Shown here: positions 57,118-64,000 of the stretch, in pieces
How the letters are laid out: each line of letters starts with the position of its first letter
Position numbering within the stretch: position 1 is the first letter of the stretch
Assembly (NCBI GenBank): GCA_030248135.1
Contig: JASANC010004962.1
Coordinates: 22,772 to 86,771 of the forward strand
DNA from: Theristus sp. LFF4_11
Taxonomy: Eukaryota; Nematoda; Chromadorea; Monhysterida; Xyalidae
DNA length: 64,000 bases
Direction of reading: 5' to 3'
The notes under the pieces: model-generated
Database searches by the model: none
What the model was told of the DNA's origin: nothing
Seen by the model: only the letters and a program-made list of their open reading frames with translations
Position numbers and translations under genes: made by a program

Positions 57118-58828
57118 CTAGCAGTTGACCCGTGCCTACGGCCCGGGTAAATTATGTTTGCGATTTTGTTAACAGCAAGGTGCGCACCCGCGGATTTATC
57201 GACATTTGTTTGCTTCTGTTTTCCTGAAACGGGAAACGTGTTGATTTTTTTAACCAAGGCTTTCAAGCATTTAAATTCGTTGATACCGTTTATTGTTTGG
57301 GCAAGCGTTCTGCTTTTGTTTTTATCTCGAGAACCCGCTCAATTTTTAAAAGTGCTTTTCAAACGTTTCAAATGTTTGTTTTCAAGCTTTTCGATTCGGT
57401 GTCAATTCTATGTCAAAAATGATTCTTTTATAACTCTGTTTCGCTGATTTTGCAATCGCTGAGAAATTTTTTTTCTAAACTAATTGAATTTGCAGCTCAC
57501 ATTTGTTCTCGGTTAGTTAAGTTAAACTCGGTTAAAGGCAAGACGTCGTTCCCGTTAATTTTTTCAGAACTGGCCGGAATCGATACCCGTTTATTTGCAC
57601 AATCCCATTTGTGTTTTTCATAGTAAGCCCGCTTTTTGCACAAAAATGTTTTTAAATAATATGATTCCAGTTTCTGCTGTTTCAAAATTGCAAATTTGTA
57701 TTCACAATTTTGCTTTTTGAAAGTCACAGAATTTTAGTTAAAATCTTGTAAAAACTACAGTTTGTTTAGTTTTTTCTGATTTTTTCTTGTTGACTGAAAT
57801 GATTTGTATACATTCTTAAAAGTGGTTTCCTTGATTTCTGATCAGAGGTTGCTTGCAATGAGTCGTTGTGGGTTCCTAATCCTAATCCTAATCCTAAGCC
57901 AAGCCTTTTTGATAAGGTGAAAATGATCAATTTAGTTTTTGCATTTTTTCTTTCCTGTGTTATAGGGCAGGGGCCACCGCTACTGCACATGCACCTCTTT
58001 TAATAATGATGCATCACAGACTGGAAATTGTCCAAACGTGACTTGATTGTTTGACAATTTCATTTTTCAAAATCGCTAAGTTTGACCAAAAGAGGCCCGA
58101 TTATTTTTTATTTTACAGAACTGGCCGAAATCGATACCCGTTTATTTGCACAATCTCATTTGTGTTTTTTATAGTAAGCCCGCTTTTGCACAAAAATGTT
58201 TTTTAAACAATACGATTTCAGTTTCGGCTGTTTCAAAATTGCAAATTTGTGTTCACCACAATTTTGCTTTTTGAAAATCACAAAATTTTGGTTAAAATCT
58301 TGTAACAACTGCTGTTTGTTTTGTGCTGTCACAATCGATCTTCATGACCTGTTTCAATTTGCTTTGATCCAATGTTCCGCATCAACGTTACCCGTGTATT
58401 TGTTCAGAAAAAATATGGGATTCAATTATTATTCACAGGAAAACAAATTTTGTAAGAAAAAAAGCAATAGCCGATTTCGTTACTGTTGATTTTTCAAAGT
58501 CGCAAATTCGTTTTATTGGGAGACCCGCTTTTCCAATTCTTGCTATCGATCATAATCGGATGTGCCGTCCATTCTGTGAGATGATCGCTTCTTTAGAGCA
58601 ATTCATTCCCGCTCATTATAATCTCATCTTTTTACATCACAACTACCAACCAACCTGACCATTGCGACGTAACGTTGAGGAAAGAACTGAATGAATCATG
58701 ATGACTCGTTGTTGAAAACCAAAAGAGAGAAAATGATTCGCAATTTGGATTTCGCTACCTTAAATAGCAAAAAGTTGGACGGACAGACAGACAGACAGAC
58801 AGACAAAGTATTATTTTAGTATAGTAGA
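57118..58828 (-). mobile_element. Helitron-like unit 1 (minus strand, 1711 bp)
   Basis: The 3' end (CTAG at 57118) is preceded, on the - strand, by GCCGTAGGCACGGGTCAACTG. The 5' end is TCTACTATACTAAAATAATA at 58828. Diverged relative of units 2 and 3; it lacks the foldback insert. Contains TCCTAATCCTAATCCTAA at about 57875, a variant of the GGCTTGGCTTAGGTTAGGG minisatellite of element A. Confidence 0.7.
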
Positions 58829-60680
58829 CTAGCAGTTGACCCGTGCCTACGGCCCGGGTAAAAAGTTTGCGATTTTGTTAACAGCAAGGTGCACCCGCGG
58901 ATTAATCGACATTTGCTTCTGTTTTCCTGGAACGGGAAACGTGTTGATTTTTTAACCAAGGCCTTCTTTCATGCGTTGATACCGTTTATTGTTTGGGGCA
59001 AGCGTTCCGCTTTCATTTTTAGCTCGAGAACCCGCTCGATTTTTGAAAGTGCTTTTCAAACGTGTTTGTTTTTATGCTTTTCGATTCGGTGTCAATTCTA
59101 TGTCAAAAATGATTCTTTTATAACCCTGTTATCGTGATTTGCAATCGCTGAGAAAGTTTTTTTCTAAACTAATTGAATTAGCTGCTCCCGTTTGTTTTCG
59201 GTTAGTTAAGTTTTAAAAACTCGGTTAAAGGCAAGTCGTTCCAGTTGGATTTTTTCTGGTTGAATGAAATTGTTCAAACGTGACTTGCTTGTTTGACAAT
59301 TTCATTTTTCAGAGTCGCTAAGTCTGACACAAAGAGGCCTGTTTATCTTTTACAGAACTGGCCGGAATCGATACCCGTTTATTTGCACAATCCCATTTGT
59401 TTTTTATAGTAATCCCGCTTTTGCCAAAAATGTTTTAAACAATATGATTTCAGTTTCTGCTGTTTCAAAGTTGAAAATTTGTGTTCACCAATTTTGCTTT
59501 TTGAAAATCACAGAATTTTGGTTAAAATCTTGTAAAAACTGCTGTTTGTTTTGTGCTCTCACAATCGATCTTCATGACCTGTTTCAATTTGCTTTGATCC
59601 AACGTTCCGCAGCAACGTTACCCGTGTATTTGGTTCAGAAAAAATATGGGATTCAATTATTATTCACAGGAAAAGCAATTTTGTATGAAAAAAATTAATA
59701 GCCGATTTCGGGCTCGTGTACTATTCCGGCCCGCGAAATTCCGGCCCGTAGAATTCCGGCCCGCTCATTCCGGCCCGAAGAATTCCGGCCCGAAGAATTC
59801 CGGCCCGGAGAATTCCGGCCCGGAGAATTTTCGCCAGCAAGAACAATATTAAACCACACGAAGTGATTTTTGGTAAATAAATTCTTGTGATTTTTTATTT
59901 TTGTTTAGAACTTGCTTGCAGTGACTTGTTGTAGGTTCCTAATCCTAAGCCAAGCCTTTTTGATAAGGTAAAAGGGTCACAAATCCTGTTCATGATAAAA
60001 AATTTAAAAATTTAGTTGTAGTTTCTTTTTTCCAAAAGGTTTCATTTTCCAAAAAAGCAAACAGGACGAACATCATTGAAAATACACTGTAACATGTGAA
60101 CATCGATATTTTTATTTTATTATTTCATTACCAAAATCACTTCGTGTGGTTTAATATTGTTCGTGCTGGCGAAAATTCTCCGGGCCGGAATTCTCCGGGC
60201 CGGAATTCTTCGGGCCGGAATTCTTCGGGCCGGAATGAGCGGGCCGGAATTCTTCAGGCCGGAATTAGCGGGCCGGAATTGTACCCCCCCGCCGATTTCG
60301 TTATTGTTGGTTTTTCAAAGTCGCAAATTCGTTTTATTCGGAGACCCGTTTTTCCAATTTCTGCTGTCGATCATAATCGGATGTGCCGCCCATTCTGTGA
60401 CATGGTGGCGGCTTTTTGGAGCAATTCGTTCCCGCACATTATAATCTCATCTTTTTACATCACAACTACCAACCGAACTGACCATTGCGACGTAACGTTG
60501 AGGAAAGAACTGAATGAATCATGATGACTCGTTGTTGAAAACCGAAAGAGAGAAAATAATTTGCATAGAAAAATTGTTAAAAAGTGATAGCAACATTTTG
60601 ATTTCGCTGCCTTAAATAGCAAAAAGTTGGACGGACAGACAGACAGACGGACAGACAAAGTATTTTTTTAGTATAGTAGA
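58829..60680 (-). mobile_element. Helitron-like unit 2 (1852 bp), tandemly duplicated
   Basis: Bounded by CTAG at 58829 and TCTACTATAC at 60680 (- strand). Nearly identical to 60681-62460 at a constant offset of 1852 bases, including three open frames that repeat exactly. It holds the foldback element at about 59722-60290. End-to-end joining without target sequence between units is typical of Helitron tandem arrays. Confidence 0.8.
59722..60290. mobile_element. Foldback element with 15-bp minisatellite arms, copy 2
   Basis: AATTCCGGCCCGAAG-type units (59726-59830), then AACCACACGAAGTGATTTTTGG. The inverted arm is CACTTCGTGTGGTTTAATAT and GGGCCGGAATTCTTC units to a C run at 60283. Same element as at 17829, with a different and shorter filler. 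It lies inside Helitron-like unit 2. Confidence 0.85.
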
Positions 60681-62460
60681 CTAGCAGTTGACCCGTGCCT
60701 ACGGCCCGGGTAAAAAGTTTGCGATTTTGTTAACAGCAAGGTGCACCCGCGGATTAATCGACATTTGCTTCTGTTTTCCTGGAACGGGAAACGTGTTGAT
60801 TTTTTAACCAAGGCCTTCTTTCATGCGTTGATACCGTTTATTGTTTGGGGCAAGCGTTCCGCTTTCATTTTTAGCTCGAGAACCCGCTCGATTTTTGAAA
60901 GTGCTTTTCAAACGTGTTTGTTTTTATGCTTTTCGATTCGGTGTCAATTCTATGTCAAAAATGATTCTTTTATAACCCTGTTATCGTGATTTGCAATCGC
61001 TGAGAAAGTTTTTTTCTAAACTAATTGAATTAGCTGCTCCCGTTTGTTTTCGGTTAGTTAAGTTTTAAAAACTCGGTTAAAGGCAAGTCGTTCCAGTTGG
61101 ATTTTTTCTGGTTGAATGAAATTGTTCAAACGTGACTTGCTTGTTTGACAATTTCATTTTTCAGAGTCGCTAAGTCTGACACAAAGAGGCTTGTTTATCT
61201 TTTACAGAACTGGCCGGAATCGATACCCGTTTATTTGCACAATCCCATTTGTTTTTTATAGTAATCCCGCTTTTGCCAAAAATGTTTTAAACAATATGAT
61301 TTCAGTTTCTGCTGTTTCAAAGTTGAAAATTTGTGTTCACCAATTTTGCTTTTTGAAAATCACAGAATTTTGGTTAAAATCTTGTAAAAACTGCTGTTTG
61401 TTTTGTGCTCTCACAATCGATCTTCATGACCTGTTTCAATTTGCTTTGATCCAACGTTCCGCAGCAACGTTACCCGTGTATTTGGTTCAGAAAAAATATG
61501 GGATTCAATTATTATTCACAGGAAAAGCAATTTTGTATGAAAAAAATTAATAGCCGATTTCGGGCTCGTGTACTATTCCGGCCCGCGAAATTCCGGCCCG
61601 TAGAATTCCGGCCCGCTCATTCCGGCCCGAAGAATTCCGGCCCGAAGAATTCCGGCCCGGAGAATTCCGGACCGGAGAATTTTCGCCAGCAAGAACAATA
61701 TTAAACCACACGAAGTGATTTTTGGTAAATAAATTCTTGTGATTTTTTATTTTTGTTTAGAACTTGCTTGCAGTGACTTGTTGTAGGTTCCTAATCCTAA
61801 GCCAAGCCTTTTTGATAAGGTAAAAGGGTCACAAATCCTGTTCATGATAAAAAATTTAAAAATTTAGTTGTAGTTTCTTTTTTCCAAAAGGTTTCATTTT
61901 CCAAAAAAGCAAACAGGACGAACATCATTGAAAATACACTGTAACATGTGAACATCGATATTTTTATTTTATTATTTCATTACCAAAATCACTTCGTGTG
62001 GTTTAATATTGTTCGTGCTGGCGAAAATTCTCCGGGCCGGAATTCTCCGGGCCGGAATTCTTCGGGCCGGAATTCTTCGGGCCGGAATGAGCGGGCCGGA
62101 ATTCTTCAGGCCGGAATTAGCGGGCCGGAATTGTACCCCCCGCCGATTTCGTTATTGTTGGTTTTTCAAAGTCGCAAATTCGTTTTATTCGGAGACCCGT
62201 TTTTCCAATTTCTGCTGTCGATCATAATCGGATGTGCCGCCCATTCTGTGACATGGTGGCGGCTTTTTGGAGCAATTCGTTCCCGCACATTATAATCTCA
62301 TCTTTTTACACCACAACTACCAACCAACCTGACCTGACCATTGCGACGTAACGTTGAGGAAAGAACTGAATGAATCATGATGACTCGTTGTTGAAAACCG
62401 AAAGAGAAAATAATTCGCATAGAAAAATTGTTAAAAAGTGATAGCAACATTTGGATTTCT
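60681..62460 (-). mobile_element. Helitron-like unit 3, 5'-truncated copy of unit 2
   Basis: CTAG at 60681 and near-identity to unit 2 up to about 62455. The sequence then departs before the TCTACTATAC terminus, so the 5' end is lost. Small differences from unit 2 include CCAACCTGACCTGACC at about 62320 and one GGCCCGG to GGACCGG change in the minisatellite. Confidence 0.8.
61574..62140. mobile_element. Foldback element with 15-bp minisatellite arms, copy 3
   Basis: Copy of 59722-60290 carried in the duplicated Helitron-like unit. It differs by a shorter C run and a few substitutions. Confidence 0.85.
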
Positions 62461-64000
62461 CTACCTTAAGAAAGGCTTTTTCACAATACCGACCCTCCTT
62501 AGGCACAATTTCAAAAAAGTTTTCAAATTCAGTCAAATTTAAGACCAATCGAACCGCCTTGATGCCCTGAGTTCGAAAATCATATTTTTATCCTAATCCA
62601 AGCCTTTTTTATGTTTCAAAATTAGAAAAAAACCTAGTTTTCGACCCCCTTGTAGTAAAACTGCTCTAGCTCGCTTCTGCTTAAAGCTATTAACAAAAAT
62701 CAAACACCAATCGATTTCCCTTGTGTTCGCGCACATTTTTCATAAATATACTATGGGTTGAAAACGTTTTTTCATTCTCTGTATTTATAAAAAACTGCAG
62801 AGATTGGTCGGTTTTTTACGTTTTTCGTGTCTAGAAACGTTTGTGGGGTATAGTTGCTAAGTAATTCTGAAAGATCTACGAAAAATGTATATCCATGTAA
62901 AATTTCAGCTTCATAAAGCGTCGCCGGGAGTCTTTGATACAAAACAAAATGGCTTGTCGCATGCGTTTTTGGGTCAATCTGCCGCATGCATACTGTACAT
63001 GCGCGCGCACACACAGTCACAGTGCACGTAAACAGTGTGCGCTACTACTCATCCCATTCACCCCTGCTGTTATGCAATACACCTAAAATACTACCCATGA
63101 CACTTTAGCCGTACCAAAAAAGCAGGCTGCTGAAAATTGCTCAGTTGCACATGTTGCACAACATTTGTCGCTCGTTGTTGTCCACGGCAGGACCAGGGTG
63201 TTTGTTACCAAACAACCAACGTGTTTTTGTGTGGTGATTTAGTGAAAGTTTTTATCTTTTGTTACATGCAGTTGAAATGTAAAAAATCAATACGATAAAA
63301 AGCGTTCGCATAAAACTGCGCTTGCAAGTTGTTTGTTGTTCGCTTTGCACAATCACGATGTAGCGCGTAAACTGCGCTTGCAAGTTGTTTGTTGTTCGCT
63401 TTGCATAATCACGATGTAGCGTCTCGTTGCAACGCAACAGAACAACTCAAATACGCATCGAATAAAAAAAGATGCGCATGCGTGCACACTTTTTTTGTGC
63501 AACGTTGATCAAATGAAGCTTCAAATAAAAATATCGCAGCTTTCATTCAACAAAAAATGCTACAATGAGCGGACCGGAACTCTTCAGGCTTTTTCAGGCC
63601 ACATTTAGAGGGCCGCAATTATACCCCTCCCGTCGGGGTCTTGCCCCAGGGGGGGGGGGGGGGGGGCGTTTTTCTCAAAACTTTGATTTCAGGGACCGGA
63701 CACCGCGGCGGACTGGAGTAGGACATCGGACACAAAGTCGGACATTTTCATTTATCGTGCGGTCACTACGCGATCTTTTGACTGTGGCTGTGTTGTCTTA
63801 TTCTTCTCATTGTGCCGTGTTTGTCCGTCCGTCCGATTTTTCCGGTACTCCTTCAAAATATGGGGTCACTCAAACTTCGTCGCAGCGCGCTGATTGATGG
63901 CTCGAATGTAAGCCCTCGTTCTGCTGGGTAATCCTGTGTATGGGTTTTTGAAATTCAAAATTTTGAAGAATTTTTGTTATTTGAATTTGAAATTTTCGAT
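62461..64000. other. Right-end region without supported gene
   Basis: About 1.5 kb. It includes a ~60-bp tandem pair (AACTGCGCTTGCAAGTTGTT at about 63315 and 63369), a decayed foldback arm (GAGCGGACCGGAACTCTTCAGG at about 63565), and a G run at 63650-63667. No exon is convincing up to the window edge. Confidence 0.45.
63313..63418. repeat. ~54-60-bp tandem pair
   Basis: ACTGCGCTTGCAAGTTGTTTG...CAATCACGATGTAGCG occurs twice in succession with one substitution. No further copies are seen. Confidence 0.7.

Noticed and set aside
58889..60989. Repeated 82-codon frames (MHPRINRH...) as genes
   Set aside because: They lie in the 3' part of Helitron-like units, are duplicated with the unit, and show no protein features beyond AT-rich hydrophobic translation.

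Overview
The window is a stretch of invertebrate nuclear genome. Genes are split into many short exons with GT..AG introns, coding exons are GC-rich inside AT-rich introns, and transposon debris fills much of the remaining space. The gene content (DENND5, SLC35D, a Pax3/7 gene, a tandem SH2-like protein, a membrane C-type lectin), the compact introns and the short pyrimidine-AG acceptors point to an ecdysozoan, most likely a nematode. That placement is an inference, because no ribosomal or mitochondrial marker is present.

Five protein genes can be assembled with consistent splice phases. (1) The 3' part of a DENND5 (Rab6-interacting) gene runs on + from about 54/1153 to its stop at 19406 in 15 firm exons: RUN1, PLAT, RUN2. 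(2) An SLC35D-type nucleotide-sugar transporter lies on + at 21167-23835 in 11 exons and looks complete. (3) A Pax3/7 gene lies on - at 35184-24598 in 7 exons, with paired domain, octapeptide and complete homeodomain, and is tail-to-tail with the transporter. (4) A 7-exon gene on - at 42574-39148 encodes two SH2-like domains that have both lost the phosphotyrosine-binding arginine. (5) A single-pass C-type lectin-like receptor lies on - at about 53266-50692; its 5' end is not resolved. The genes have no evident common pathway; they are neighbours.

Between and inside the genes sit several repeat systems. A composite repeat occurs three times (about 1.9-5.1 kb, 10.9-16.3 kb, and inverted at 43.0-46.3 kb). 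It combines a GC-rich end, a 149-bp satellite array with a 447-bp higher-order period, and a ~1-kb terminal-inverted-repeat element that carries a strongly hairpin-forming segment. In the second copy that element is interrupted by a 1.2-kb insertion with retroelement-like TG..CA ends, inverted LTR-like repeats, a perfect 5-bp target duplication and a gag-like ORF. From 47.9 to about 62.5 kb there are Helitron-like elements (TC..hairpin..CTAG ends), several joined end to end, including a near-identical 1852-bp tandem duplication. Foldback elements whose arms are a 15-bp GC-rich minisatellite occur at 17.8-18.8 kb and inside the Helitron units. Several small MITE families with TA target sites and a ~75-95 bp hairpin family are scattered through introns and spacers. 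The 6.7-kb third intron of the Pax gene is nearly free of these repeats, unlike its surroundings.
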